From a virus, in IMG/VR virus record IMGVR_UViG_3300046170_000227, positions 1 to 60,106 of that record: a stretch of 60,106 bases of DNA; one strand, 5' to 3'. Shown here one piece after another: positions 30,273 through 38,758 of the stretch. The notes beneath the pieces were generated by a model that was not told the origin of the DNA, searched no databases, and saw only the letters and a list, made by a program, of their open reading frames with translations. The position numbers were made by a program, and so were the translations under genes. Numbering within the stretch: the first letter of the stretch is position 1; each line of letters begins with the position of its first letter.

Positions 30273-32284
30273 GACACCAGAAGATTTAGATTTAGAACGG
30301 TATAGATACAGTTGCAGTTGACTTAGAAACTTACGACCCTAATTTAAAAACAAAAGGTTTAGGTGCTATAAGAGGAGATGGTTTTGTATGTGGAGTTGCA
30401 GTTGCAACAGGTAGAGACACTGTTTATTTTCCAATTAATCATTCAGATACAAATTTATCTTTAGATAAAAAAATTAAATTATGGGAAGCTTTAGATGAAA
30501 AATTATTTCAAAATGAAAAAATAACAAAAGTATTTCACAATGCAATGTACGATGTATGTTGGATTAGAGCTGTGACAGGTAAAAAAATGAAAGGTCGAAT
30601 TGTTGACACAATGATTGCAGGTTCTGTAATTGATGAAAATAGATTTAAATACTCATTAGATTCTTTATCTAAAGATTATAAAATTGGATCTAAGTATCAA
30701 TATGATTTACAACAGAAAACTTTAGAATGGTCTAAAGGAACAATTAAAGATCCGATGACTAATATGCATAAGTTACCTGCATCTATTGTAAAAGATTATG
30801 CCAAGCAAGACGTTGATTTAACTTTTAAGTTATGGAAAATGTTCAATGAAAAATTTGACGAAATATTATACACTAAATACAAAGAAGATAAAAATGGAAA
30901 AAGAATAAAAGATAAAAATGGAAAAGATATTATTATCGAAGAAAAAACAAGTAGAAATATTTTTGAATTAGAAACAAAATTATTTCCTTGTTTAGGTTGA
31001 CATGAAATTTAAAGGCGTTAAAATTGATGTCGAAAAAGCTAAAGCATTTGGTAAACGTTTAGAAAAAACTAAAAATAATATTATAAATTATATTGCTAGA
31101 AAAACTAACATTCGAGTAGAAATATGGGCAGCCTCTTCAATTAAAGCTTTATTAGATCACGAAAATATTGATGATTATACAAAAACACCTAAATCTGGAA
31201 TGCCACAGCTTCCTAAAAATTATCTATCTACCCATAAAAATAAATATTTAAGACTAATAGCTAAGGCTAGAGAATTAGATAAAGCTAAAAATACTTTCGT
31301 AGATGGTTTATTAGGTTTTGTTCACAACGGAAGAATACATGCAGATATAAATCAAATTAGAGGAGAGCATGGAGGAACGGTTACAGGTAGATTTTCTATG
31401 AGTAACCCTAACCTACAGCAAATTCCTTCTAAAGGTTATATAGGCAAAAAGATGAGAGAATTATTTATTCCTGAAACTGGAAGTGATTGGTATAGTTTTG
31501 ACTATAGTCAACAAGAACCACGTATTGTTGTCCACTATGCTATTAAATTAGGTATGGATGGAACAGATGATTTAAAAGAAGAGTTTGATAAAGAAGATGC
31601 TGATTTTCATCAGATTGTTGCAGACATGGCAAATATACCAAGAAAACAAGCTAAAACAATTAATCTTGGTTTGTTTTATGGTATGGGTAGAATAAAACTA
31701 CAAAAAGAATTAAACTTGGATTCAAAACAAGCTCAAACTTTATTTAATACTTATCATTCTAAAGTCCCTTTTGTAAAACAATTATCTAAAGATTTATCAG
31801 ATTTTGCAAGTGAAGAAGGATTGTTGTTTACGGTAGCAGATAGGTTCTGTCGATTTGATAAATGGGAAACTAGAGACAAAGAATGGAACCCTGAGACCAA
31901 TCGTTTTACTGAAGTAAAACTTCACGCCAAAAAAGAAGATGCCATTGATGCTTATAAATTAGAACAAATGGAAAAATACGATAAATATATAGATCCTACT
32001 TGTGAGCATTTTGAAAAACATTATACTAGAGCATTTACATACAAAGCATTAAATAGACTGATACAGGGATCAGCTGCAGATATGACAAAAAAGGCAATGG
32101 TCTTGTTATATGAAAAAGGTATAGTTCCTCACATACAGATACACGATGAGCTTTGTGTATCGATCAAGGATCAAGAAACACGGACCACGGTTCAAAAACA
32201 ATGGAGACAGCAATACCTTTAATGGTCAAGAACAAGGTAGACTATGAATCTGGACCAAACTGGGGTAATATAGATGAGGAATAA
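30265..32284 (+). CDS. Family A DNA polymerase with 3'-5' exonuclease, three indels
   Basis: Restored length is about 672 residues, normal for phage PolA. Exonuclease motifs: VAVDLETYDPN (ExoI), FHNAMYDVCW (ExoII), YAKQDVDLTFKLW (ExoIII). Polymerase motifs: YSFDYSQQEPRIVV (A), RKQAKTINLGLFYGMG (B), HIQIHDELCVS (C). The frame is broken near 30302 (extra T), 30997 (extra G) and 32206 (one A too few in a run); each repair joins conserved blocks, so the enzyme is probably intact in nature. Replicates the phage genome. Confidence 0.88.
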
Positions 32285-32286
32285 TT

Positions 32287-32937
32287 ATGGCTTACTTAAA
32301 TGCAAACATACCGGCAACTTATGCACAAATAAGAAGAGAATATTTATATGATTGTAAAAAACATCATGGAGAAGTTGAAGACTGCATTGTCTTTGGTCTT
32401 AGCGCTCTTACAGGTCGTAGCTATATTATTTCATGCTATTATGGAAAACGGTGCAGTATTTTATCGCCTACCAATTAGCGCGTTTATTCAACAGGGATTT
32501 GAACCATCCGGAGTGCCCGCAAGACGACTTGATGAACTACAGCTCTGGAATTGTTTTTCTTATTATCCTTCTGTCCATCGTTGGGATATATTAGACGGAC
32601 AAGCCGGTAAGTATATCGGAAAAGATAAGAAATGGCACCCAGGAAAATATTTATTTACAGTTGACTTTGCACATCCAGACAGTAATATACTTGACACTGA
32701 TCATTCAGAGATTCCGCACGAACACAAGTGCGCTCACATAATTGCCCTCGATGACGGTAATTTTGCAGCACAACCTAACAACAGATGTATATGGGACATA
32801 CCTTCTTTTACTGTAAGGATGAAACTCCTGATTGGAAAGTGCAAACTACTGAATGGAACGTAGAAGATAGTAGAGCATGGCGGACAGAAGATACCGACAA
32901 GTTCTTCTATGAAATCGAGGAGAAAAAAAATGATTGA
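32287..32937 (+). CDS. Conserved hypothetical phage protein, two indels
   Basis: Restored length 216 residues. It begins AYLNANIPATYAQIRREYLY; an extra base near 32414 breaks the frame, then LFHAIMENGAVFYRLPISAF, YIGKDKKWHPGKYLFTVDFA and DTDHSEIPHEHKCAHIIALD; a missing A near 32815 leads into DETPDWKVQTTEWNVEDSRA. The compensating indels give an uninterrupted frame to 32937. The block order is conserved in marine podoviruses downstream of PolA. Function unknown; His/Asp-rich centre could bind metal. Confidence 0.65.
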
Positions 32938-33030
32938 TAAAATAAAAAGTAAAGCTGTGCATTACTGGTCAGAACCACAAGATTGAATGTCTTGTAGTTC
33001 GTAGTTTTGGTTATAGCACTACATAGTTAA
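32930..33030 (+). CDS. Small membrane protein, two +1 indels
   Basis: It opens MIDKIKSKAVHYWS. Removing one A near 32968 and one C near 33002 gives DHKIECLVVVVLVIALHS: a basic N-terminal helix and one membrane segment, 32 residues. As read, it ends early at 32985. Its start overlaps the previous gene by eight bases. The repaired layout is typical of tiny phage membrane peptides; function unknown. Confidence 0.45.
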
Positions 33031-33033
33031 GTA

Positions 33034-33345
33034 ATGAATTTAGTAGATTTATTAAAAAAGAATATCGTAATGGTTCCGGTTGTGGCTTCAGTCCTAGTCG
33101 GAACTTTTACTGGTGTTCGTTATATTGTAAATCTTACTGACACTATTAATCAAAACGAATTAAGACTTACTAATCTTGAAAGAGATGTAGGTGTATTAGA
33201 AAAAAATATTACAGATATTAATACAAGACTATCTTCTGCTGAAGCAACATGGCAGATGGCAGAGAATTTATACAGACAATTAGCTGATCAAGTTAGAGAA
33301 CACAGTTATGATATCAAAGATCTCAACAGAGAAATAAATTATTAA
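33034..33345 (+). CDS. Membrane-anchored coiled-coil protein
   Basis: 103 residues. A membrane segment at residues 12-32 (VMVPVVASVLVGTFTGVRYI) follows a basic start. The rest is a long coiled coil (NELRLTNLERDVGVLEKNIT, DINTRLSSAEATW). This layout resembles i-spanins or holin-associated proteins, but it lies 9 kb from the lysis genes. Function unknown. Confidence 0.65.
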   Translation: MNLVDLLKKNIVMVPVVASVLVGTFTGVRYIVNLTDTINQNELRLTNLERDVGVLEKNITDINTRLSSAEATWQMAENLYRQLADQVREHSYDIKDLNREINY

Positions 33346-33353
33346 GGTGACCT

Positions 33354-33443
33354 ATGGAGATAGCCAGGATGAATTATTATTTTACAGGTTTGTTGGTTGT
33401 CTTGCTTTGTTTGTTAGCTTGGGTTGGTACCTGCATATCCTAA
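33354..33443 (+). CDS. Small membrane peptide
   Basis: 29 residues from ATG 33354 behind AAGGTGA. MEIARMNYYFTG leads into LLVVLLCLLAWVGT, a single membrane segment, ending CIS. A longer GTG-started reading in another frame overlaps it, but this one has the better ribosome site. One of several tiny membrane peptides here. Function unknown. Confidence 0.45.
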   Translation: MEIARMNYYFTGLLVVLLCLLAWVGTCIS

Positions 33444-33445
33444 AA

Positions 33446-33592
33446 ATGAGTATCTCAATAATGGTACTAATACTTGTAGCACTGGTGATCTTAGCTTATC
33501 AGTCGAACAAAGGGACTCGGAGTCTAGGTATAGACACTTTAATCCTGACAATAATTATAATAGCCCTTCTGATGATAGGTCCTTACGTCTGA
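33446..33592 (+). CDS. Small two-helix membrane protein
   Basis: 48 residues from ATG 33446, two bases after the previous stop. Two membrane segments (SIMVLILVALVILAY and LILTIIIIALLMIG) are separated by a short basic loop (QSNKGTRS). Could be a holin-like pore or an inner-membrane peptide; nothing distinguishes these. The hydrophobic runs are seen directly. Confidence 0.55.
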   Translation: MSISIMVLILVALVILAYQSNKGTRSLGIDTLILTIIIIALLMIGPYV

Positions 33593-33605
33593 CTTAGAGA
33601 AAATT

Positions 33606-33900
33606 TTTAGGTTCAGCCTGCACTGATGAATTTAAAGCTGTTCAACAAGAAAATATGGAGCTAAAACAACAGTTAGAGCTCATGAAAATGTGCGGAAAAG
33701 TCAATAAAAACCCCTACTTTGAGCCAATAATCCTAACTTCAAATTGTTAGTTTCTAAATGTTCTGGTATAGTTATTCCCTGATGATAAGATTATTAAACC
33801 TGATGGAAGCTATTGGGATTCAATTAAAGATGATTATAAAAAAGAAAACCCTAACATCAAACTTATGGGCGACAAGTTTATAGGACCAAAAGATGAGTAA
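33606..33900 (+). pseudogene. Broken gene, possible lipoprotein or secreted protein
   Basis: Pieces of one coding sequence in shifted frames: GSACTDEFKAVQQENMELKQ then QLELMKMCGK from 33612, a stop at 33748-33750, then VIPDDKIIKPDGSYWDSIKD-like sequence and NPNIKLMGDKFIGPKDE to 33900. LGSAC-like residues near the start could be a lipobox. No start codon is visible; a missing T near 33610 is likely. Whether this is decay or consensus error cannot be told here. The end overlaps the next start. Confidence 0.45.
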
Positions 33901-34270
33901 TAAACCATTAAATATCGGAGAAGAGGCAAGAGTACAGATGCCGATGAAGACGGTAGCTAGCCTGATCGTGCTCGTAGCAATGGGCGTGTTTGCGTACACA
34001 GAGCTTACTGCGAGGTTGGTATCGTTAGAGACATCACGTGAGTTGTTTGAAAATGATTTGCTCAAGAAGTCAGAACAAGTGCCCACGGACCAAGAACAAC
34101 ATTTTTTAATTGAGGATTTGTACAAGACCGTCGAGAAGATGGAAGAGACTCAAGAGATGAACATGACTAACAAAGTCAACATAGAATTTTTAAGAGAACA
34201 ATTAGATAAAGCATTAGAAGATATTGAAGGATTGAAAGATAAAGTAAGAGAAAACGGAAAGGCTTACTAA
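33893..34270 (+). CDS. Membrane-anchored coiled-coil protein
   Basis: 125 residues. After NKPLNIGEEARVQMPMKTVA comes one membrane segment (SLIVLVAMGVFAYTELTA), then a long coiled coil (RLVSLETSRELFENDLLKKS, EFLREQLDKALEDIEGLKDK). The start overlaps the previous frame (ATGAGTAA). It pairs with 33034-33345 in layout. A role at the inner membrane is likely; function unknown. Confidence 0.65.
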   Translation: MSNKPLNIGEEARVQMPMKTVASLIVLVAMGVFAYTELTARLVSLETSRELFENDLLKKSEQVPTDQEQHFLIEDLYKTVEKMEETQEMNMTNKVNIEFLREQLDKALEDIEGLKDKVRENGKAY

Positions 34271-34483
34271 TGACAGAGTTAATTGTAGCCCTACTTATGA
34301 TTGTACACGGAGAGATTAAGGAAGCCCGTATACAACCGACAATGTCAGATTGTTTGAAAGGGAAAGCGCATCGCAAAGCGTGCATCTAAGTCACATATAA
34401 AATATCAATGTATTAAATCAAAAGCAGAATTAGAGAAAAATATAGATGGATCTTTGTCGATAAAAAAGCTAATATTAGAGTAA
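34270..34483 (+). CDS. Small secreted-like protein, +1 indel
   Basis: Restored length 70 residues. MTELIVALLMIVHGEIKEAR is a short hydrophobic start, followed by DCLKGKRIASRASKSHIKYQ and GSLSIKKLILE. An extra G near 34366 (aaagcgc for aaacgc) ends the as-read frame early. Both ends overlap neighbours (TAATG). Two Cys could form a disulfide. Function unknown. Confidence 0.55.
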
Positions 34484-34689
34484 TGAAAGTAACAGCAGAG
34501 ATAGTAAATGGACAATGTCCAACATGTGAAGAGGTCACTATGTTAGTTGGATTGTCTAATGAAATTTATAGATGTTTAAGTTGTGGTTCTGATCTAGTAC
34601 AGCACATCAATGGTAAGATAGTTTACCTACCTTCAATTACTAGAACAAAAGACATGAAACCTTTTGTAAAAGAATGGAAGAATGGCTAG
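34483..34689 (+). CDS. Zinc-ribbon-like protein
   Basis: 68 residues. CPTC at residues 11-14 and CLSC at about 31-34 form a two-knuckle CxxC/CxxC zinc ribbon, followed by DLVQHINGKIVYLPSITRTK. Small zinc ribbons often act as transcription or translation modulators in phages, but the target is unknown. It overlaps the neighbours on both sides. Confidence 0.65.
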   Translation: MKVTAEIVNGQCPTCEEVTMLVGLSNEIYRCLSCGSDLVQHINGKIVYLPSITRTKDMKPFVKEWKNG

Positions 34690-34816
34690 ACAAAGTTTTA
34701 AGTTCTTTACACCTCGTGATAAACCCAAGAAACGTGGACCACGGCAACATAAAAAAAATAAAAATAAGCAAGAAAAGCGCCAAAAATCACAAAAAAGATA
34801 TAAAGGCCAGGGTTGA
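34682..34816 (+). CDS. Small highly basic protein
   Basis: 44 residues from ATG 34682: ARQSFKFFTPRDKPKKRGPR, then a Lys/Gln-rich tail ending YKGQG. About 40% Lys/Arg, so nucleic-acid binding is plausible. Its last codons overlap the -35 box of the promoter at 34813. Similar short basic proteins occur in pelagiphage-type genomes. Function unknown. Confidence 0.55.
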   Translation: MARQSFKFFTPRDKPKKRGPRQHKKNKNKQEKRQKSQKRYKGQG

Positions 34817-34841
34817 CAAACATCCATTAGTATCCTATATA
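34813..34841 (+). promoter_or_regulatory. Sigma70-like promoter with ATCCTATA element
   Basis: TTGACA (34813-34818), 17 bases, TATATA (34836-34841); the element TATCCTATA spans 34831-34839. It precedes the small gene at 34879. It shares the ATCCTA element with promoters at 36088, 40041, 43806 and 44563. Confidence 0.65.
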
Positions 34842-34878
34842 TAATACAAATAACAATTAACACAGAAAGAAGAAAGTT

Positions 34879-35100
34879 ATGAAAAAGAAAAAAGCAGCAA
34901 AAGACGCTTATTACGAAGAAGAGTCTAACAGAGTATATGTATTTAATAATGTTATGTTTAACTTTAGTATGTACATAAACGCAAGCACCGCTAATGAAGC
35001 CATGGAAAAATTTGATCAATGTGGGTTTGCTCACAGAAATCACTGGAAAGTTATGGTCGAATTATCAGAACAACCATCGGAGGGTCCTCATGGCGAATAA
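34879..35100 (+). CDS. Hypothetical early protein
   Basis: 73 residues behind AAAGAAGAAAGTT. It opens MKKKKAAKDAYYEEESNRVY, then VFNNVMFNFSMYINASTANE, and ends QPSEGPHGE. First gene after the promoter at 34813. No recognisable domain. It overlaps the next gene by 11 bases. Confidence 0.6.
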   Translation: MKKKKAAKDAYYEEESNRVYVFNNVMFNFSMYINASTANEAMEKFDQCGFAHRNHWKVMVELSEQPSEGPHGE

Positions 35101-35389
35101 ACTAGATTGTACTGATAAAGCTTACGAGATAATGATGAAGCATACCAACTGGCGTAAGCCTAAACGTATGACTCCAAAACGTCAAAAAGCAATTGATGAA
35201 TCTTGGGGACGATGGAAGATATATAGACAAGCATTATTAGATGCTAATTTATATAGTGGTATGGCTTGGTCTGGAGATAGTAAATGGCCTAAAGTAGATA
35301 TAAACACTAAAGAAAAATTTACTGAAAGTATGTTGACACAACATTGTATCAGTCATACATTTACTTTAGATATAGAAAGGTTGAGATGA
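35090..35389 (+). CDS. Hypothetical protein
   Basis: 99 residues from ATG 35090, which has GGAGGGTCCTC immediately upstream; a longer reading from 34994 would overlap the previous gene by 107 bases. The N-terminal half is basic (MKHTNWRKPKRMTPKRQKAI), the C-terminal half has Trp and aromatic residues (WSGDSKWPKVDI). Stop overlaps the next start (GATGAG). Function unknown. Confidence 0.6.
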   Translation: MANKLDCTDKAYEIMMKHTNWRKPKRMTPKRQKAIDESWGRWKIYRQALLDANLYSGMAWSGDSKWPKVDINTKEKFTESMLTQHCISHTFTLDIERLR

Positions 35390-35592
35390 GTAAAGAAAAA
35401 ACAATAACAATAACAGTAGATGGTACTAATCCTGGTCAATGGTCTAACCTAATACTGGAACTAAATATTATGAAAAAAGCTTGGAGATCTTTTGGTGTAA
35501 CCATGGATTTAAAAGCACCAGGTATAAAAAATATAATTGAGTGGGGAAATAAAACAGGAGATTATGTCAGACCTAATCGAAAAAAAAAATAA
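35386..35592 (+). CDS. Hypothetical protein
   Basis: 68 residues from ATG 35386 (ATGA overlap). SKEKTITITVDGTNPGQWSN then LILELNIMKKAWRSFGVTMD, ending in a Lys/Arg tail (RPNRKKK). One beta strand and one helix can be guessed. Overlaps the next start (TAATGG). Function unknown. Confidence 0.6.
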   Translation: MSKEKTITITVDGTNPGQWSNLILELNIMKKAWRSFGVTMDLKAPGIKNIIEWGNKTGDYVRPNRKKK

Positions 35593-35762
35593 TGGAACTA
35601 ATAATACAAAACGACGGATTGTATCAGTTAGTTCCTGTCACAAAAGCAGATGATGGAACATATCTCATTGTTGGTAAAAGTAGATTGCATGGATCTGTGC
35701 GAGATACTAAGACTAAAACTGACAACGTACGCCGACAGTTTAAATCTACATGTCATGAATGA
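35592..35762 (+). CDS. Small hypothetical protein
   Basis: 56 residues from ATG 35592, overlapping the previous stop. MELIIQNDGLYQLVPVTKAD then DGTYLIVGKSRLHGSVRDTK; compact alpha/beta composition. The stop overlaps the following ATG (GAATGATGG). Real-gene support comes from the chain of overlaps. Function unknown. Confidence 0.55.
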   Translation: MELIIQNDGLYQLVPVTKADDGTYLIVGKSRLHGSVRDTKTKTDNVRRQFKSTCHE

Positions 35763-35845
35763 TGGCAGTGGAAATTTTTACGGTTGTATTTGTAAATAGA
35801 CCTATCCCTAAAGAGGGGAAATATTGTGGGATAGGTTTATGGTGA
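35759..35845 (+). CDS. Tiny putative protein
   Basis: 28 residues, MMAVEIFTVVFVNRPIPKEG then KYCGIGLW, starting by ATGA overlap with the previous gene. The DNA contains an inverted repeat ACCTATCCC/GGGATAGGT (35799-35835). Either a real small gene or a transcribed hairpin; support is modest. Confidence 0.35.
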   Translation: MMAVEIFTVVFVNRPIPKEGKYCGIGLW

Positions 35846-35868
35846 GAAGATCTAATCCGATAACACAA

Positions 35869-36088
35869 TTAAATTATCTTGTCAACTTTACAATCAAACC
35901 TAGTATACATTTCGTATTTATCTACTACTTCTGGAGTCATTTCTTTTAATAAAATACTAGAGTAATCATAACCAAAATAAATACATTCATGATAGGTATC
36001 AAACTCTACGATAGGGAGTTGGAATTGGTTTGCAGTCATTTCCTGGAATACCACTACAAACTAACATTAATAAAATAAATTTTGTCAT
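35869..36088 (-). CDS. Small secreted protein, +1 indel
   Basis: Restored length 72 residues on the minus strand. MTKFILLMLVCSGIPGNDC looks like a short signal or lipoprotein-like leader, followed after an extra base near 36012 by VEFDTYHECIYFGYDYSSIL and KYEMYTRFDCKVDKII. Four Cys suggest an exported, disulfide-bonded protein. Its start abuts the plus-strand promoter at 36088, so this is a divergent pair. Function unknown. Confidence 0.55.
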
Positions 36089-36115
36089 TGACAATCCTAT
36101 ATTATGCACTATATA
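36088..36115 (+). promoter_or_regulatory. Sigma70-like promoter with ATCCTATA element
   Basis: TTGACA (36088-36093), 16 bases, TATATA (36110-36115); ATCCTATATTAT lies in the spacer. It drives the ribbon-helix-helix gene at 36144 and overlaps the start codon of the minus-strand gene, so binding here could affect both. Confidence 0.65.
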
Positions 36116-36143
36116 GTCTACTTTAACATGAAAGGAAGTAAAC

Positions 36144-36317
36144 ATGACAGACATGACTAAGTACAAAAACGTTTCTTTAAGTAAAGAAACATACGCTACT
36201 TTAGATAAGTTATCAAAGGTAATATTGCCCGATGCAAAATTATCAGTAGCAAAGACAATAGAAGCAATAGCAAACGAGAAAGCGAAGAAATTAAATGGCA
36301 AGTTCAAAAAAAGTTAA
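36144..36317 (+). CDS. Ribbon-helix-helix DNA-binding regulator
   Basis: 57 residues from ATG 36144 behind AAAGGAAG. YKNVSLSKETYATLDKLSKV then KLSVAKTIEAIANEKAKKL: one short strand (NVSLS) followed by two helices, the Arc/CopG ribbon-helix-helix layout. These bind DNA as dimers at palindromes, so it is a candidate repressor for the ATCCTA/TAGGAT operators, one of which lies in its own promoter. Overlaps the next gene by 23 bases. Fold assigned by eye. Confidence 0.6.
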   Translation: MTDMTKYKNVSLSKETYATLDKLSKVILPDAKLSVAKTIEAIANEKAKKLNGKFKKS

Positions 36318-36492
36318 GAAAGTATACATTTGTCCTACCTGTAAAGGTAATGGCTATGTAAAAGTCGCTTGCATTTATGAAAAAGAAGATATGGTTCATC
36401 AATGTTGGGACTGTGAGTCGCAAGGAGAACTTTACGATTATGGAGATGAAGACTTTTCAGATCTTGAAGGGGAAGGAATGTCAATACACTAA
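36295..36492 (+). CDS. DnaJ-type zinc-finger small protein
   Basis: 65 residues. CPTCKGNGYVKV (residues 13-24) is a CxxCxGxG DnaJ-like knuckle, paired with CWDCESQGELY at about 37-47, forming one zinc site. The C-terminus is acidic (YDYGDEDFSDLEGEGMS). Overlaps both neighbours. Could be a chaperone-like or regulatory protein. Confidence 0.65.
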   Translation: MASSKKVKKVYICPTCKGNGYVKVACIYEKEDMVHQCWDCESQGELYDYGDEDFSDLEGEGMSIH

Positions 36493-36932
36493 TGATACCT
36501 GATACTGACAAAGCGTATATTGCAGGACTGTTTGACGGAGAAGGGTCCATACATATAAGACGTGGCATTGAAAAGAAAAAGAAACACAAAGGCAAACCTG
36601 GATACAGACTATCTAATAGTCTGCGTCTAAGCATGGAGATCACTATGACTGACCGTAGTGTTCTCATGTGGGTGCATGAAGTATTAGGTGTTGGAACTCT
36701 AACACCTAAAAAGGTTAAGGGTAAACGTGTAGATGGTACACCTTATCTTAAACAATACAGATGGCGATGTACATTTAGAGATGCATACTATGTGTGTTGT
36801 TTGATATGGCCATTTGCACATACTAAACTACCTAAGATACAACAAGTCATAGAACATTACACACAACAAGCGTTAAAAGGTAATGTAATTTCTTTAGAAG
36901 AGTATAGGATGGTACAAAAAGATGTTAGATAA
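36492..36932 (+). CDS. LAGLIDADG homing endonuclease-like protein
   Basis: 146 residues with a single LAGLIDADG-type motif IAGLFDGEGSI (residues 10-20), then LRLSMEITMTDRSVLMWVHE, TPYLKQYRWRCTFRDAYYV and a C-terminal helix. One motif implies a homodimer. Such enzymes cut one target site and are often free-standing in phage genomes. It sits between small genes near the recombination exonuclease. A degenerate, non-mobile role is also possible. Confidence 0.75.
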   Translation: MIPDTDKAYIAGLFDGEGSIHIRRGIEKKKKHKGKPGYRLSNSLRLSMEITMTDRSVLMWVHEVLGVGTLTPKKVKGKRVDGTPYLKQYRWRCTFRDAYYVCCLIWPFAHTKLPKIQQVIEHYTQQALKGNVISLEEYRMVQKDVR

Positions 36933-37187
36933 ATATATTTATAATTTTTTATATTTTGTAAACCATGTATCAACTAAACTAACAAGTTGGTCCTGGTGTA
37001 AATTATATAGTGATAGGAAAAAAGGTTATGGCTACAGGAAAAAAAAGATAGACCATGGGATGGTAGATCAAGACCGTCTGATGATTAGTATAGTAAAAGA
37101 GTTTGATGAGAATATTTAAAACCTAAAACTACTTCAGAATTACTTAGAGAAGGTTACGAGGAAGAGAAGAAGGATGTTAGAGAATGA
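36922..37187 (+). CDS. Hypothetical protein, frame broken near 37100
   Basis: It starts MLDKYIYNFLYFVNHVSTKL and reaches IVKEFDENI, stopping at 37119. The adjacent frame continues LKPKTTSELLREGYEEEKKD to a TGA at 37185-37187 that overlaps the next ATG, so a 1- or 2-base indel near 37100 probably splits one ~88-residue protein. Amphipathic N-terminus, acidic-basic C-terminus. Function unknown. Confidence 0.45.
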
Positions 37188-37934
37188 AGAAGAGTAATAA
37201 ATACAATTATTTAGAAGGAAAACAAATCACGGATCCTGATACAGGAAAACGTGTCTATGAGATAAGTTCTTATAGACTTCCGAGTCGTAACTACTATATT
37301 AGGGGCTACCAAAAATACAGAATTTTTAACCAAATGGAAGGCCAAAGTCGGTGAAGAACAAGCAGAGCGAATCAAGAATGTTTCTAGTGCACGGGGGACC
37401 AGTATGCATAAATTCCTCGAGTCATTTATCACAGATGTTGGTTACGATGATCTTACAGAACTCGGACAGGCGGCGTTGCCCATGGCCAAAAAAATTATGG
37501 AGATCGGTCTTGCGCCGGTGGAAGAGTATTATGGTTCCGAAGTTACGTTACACTATCCGGGCCTATACGCAGGCCAAACAGACCTTATCTGTAATCATAA
37601 TGGTATGGAAACTGTCGTTGACTTCAAGCAAGCTAACCGTCCGAAAAAGAAAGAATGGATCGAAGATTATTATTTGCAAATTGCAGCATACGCCATGGCA
37701 CACGACTATGTCTACGGCTCCCAAATTAAACAAGGAGTTATCATGGTATGCACGCCTGACCTATATTATCAAGAGTTCAAAGTAGAAGGACCTGAATTAA
37801 GGCGCTGGAAACATGCGTTTTTGAAGAGATTGGACATGTATCATGACCTAATGTTCGATGAGAAAGAAAAAACAACACCGATGAAAGAAGAAGATTTTAA
37901 TGAAAACAATCAACACAAATTTAAAAAATTATAA
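37184..37934 (+). CDS. RecB/Cas4-like exonuclease, +1 indel
   Basis: Restored length 249 residues. MKKSNKYNYLEGKQITDPDT then, after an extra C near 37285 (agtcgta for agtgta), VTTILGATKNTEFLTKWKAK. The PD-(D/E)XK nuclease core shows GLYAGQTDLIC (Asp), VVDFKQA (D-x-K) and QIAAYAMA (QxxxY), as in RecB-type phage exonucleases. Expected to act in recombination or DNA degradation alongside the helicases. The 3' end overlaps the GIY-YIG gene by 35 bases. Confidence 0.8.
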
Positions 37935-38574
37935 AACAGATATAGGTGTTTCTGAATTAGAAAAACAAATAGAAACATTAAAACAAAAAGCAGCTTTACC
38001 TTGTATTTATGCTTTTATAGATATTAAAAAAGAATTTGTTCCTAATGGAGTTCTTTACATTGGACAAAGTAAATCAGTCAAAAACAGAATTCTTAATTAT
38101 AAAGGTAAAAAATCTTCTGAGATTTTAAAAAAATTACAAAAAAGATTTAATCTTTGGGATAATTATTGGGGACAAGATTGGGGAGATGGTGAAATAATGG
38201 GCCCTAATCAAAAACAGGCAGCAGAAATAGATAACCTTCGTAAGTTTATAGAAGACCCAACAAGATGTCAGTTAATAATTAAAATAAGAAAAAAAGAAGA
38301 ATCAGAAGAAACACGTAAAAAATATGAGAAATTATATATAAATCGTTACTATCCTTTTTTAAATAAAATGCCATGGCATCCTTATAAAGCTACATCACGA
38401 AGATATTATATGAATCAAATGCATCCTGAAAAAAATCAAAGAAGTAAATTACCTGTTTATTGTTTACATACAGGAGACGTTTTTGAAGGACCTAGCGAAA
38501 TAGAAATAAGAAATTTAAATAAACAAAAGTATGATTCGAGAGTGAAAGGAATAAAAATAGATTTAAATGTTTAG
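37900..38574 (+). CDS. GIY-YIG endonuclease
   Basis: 224 residues. CIYAF (35-39), LYIGQS (52-57) and KNRILNY (Arg63) match the GIY-YIG core. The C-terminal part includes YINRYYPFLNKMPWHPYKAT and a final region VYCLHTGDVFEGPSEIEIRN like DNA-binding modules of phage homing endonucleases. The start lies inside the exonuclease gene. Likely mobile and site-specific. AT content is even higher than neighbours, which supports insertion. Confidence 0.75.
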   Translation: MKTINTNLKNYKTDIGVSELEKQIETLKQKAALPCIYAFIDIKKEFVPNGVLYIGQSKSVKNRILNYKGKKSSEILKKLQKRFNLWDNYWGQDWGDGEIMGPNQKQAAEIDNLRKFIEDPTRCQLIIKIRKKEESEETRKKYEKLYINRYYPFLNKMPWHPYKATSRRYYMNQMHPEKNQRSKLPVYCLHTGDVFEGPSEIEIRNLNKQKYDSRVKGIKIDLNV

Positions 38575-38758
38575 AAAGATAAGACCAAATAATTTAGATA
38601 AAATAAATAAATTACAATCTATGAAGGTACATCCTGTAGGAGTAATAGGTAAAAGAGATGTGCGTATAAATAAATTAATTAGTAAGTTATATAATAGAAA
38701 GGAATACTATGACGGACCAGACGAGATGGGGAATAGACCAAGTTCAAGTAAAGAATAA
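38567..38758 (+). CDS. Small conserved protein
   Basis: 63 residues. FRKIRPNNLDKINKLQSMKV then HPVGVIGKRDVRINKLISKL and YYDGPDEMGNRP. The core is a conserved block that I associate with small pelagiphage proteins. It starts inside the GIY-YIG gene and overlaps the next gene by 50 bases in another frame. Function unknown. Confidence 0.6.
   Translation: MFRKIRPNNLDKINKLQSMKVHPVGVIGKRDVRINKLISKLYNRKEYYDGPDEMGNRPSSSKE

Noticed and set aside
33347-33592. 81-residue GTG-started membrane protein
   Set aside because: The GTG start has no separate ribosome site and its N-terminus is a shadow of the ATG 33354 peptide; the C-terminal part is kept as the ATG 33446 gene.
35799-35835. Terminator from the ACCTATCCC/GGGATAGGT inverted repeat
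   Set aside because: The loop is long and no T-run follows on either strand; it could equally be an operator or part of the small gene at 35759.
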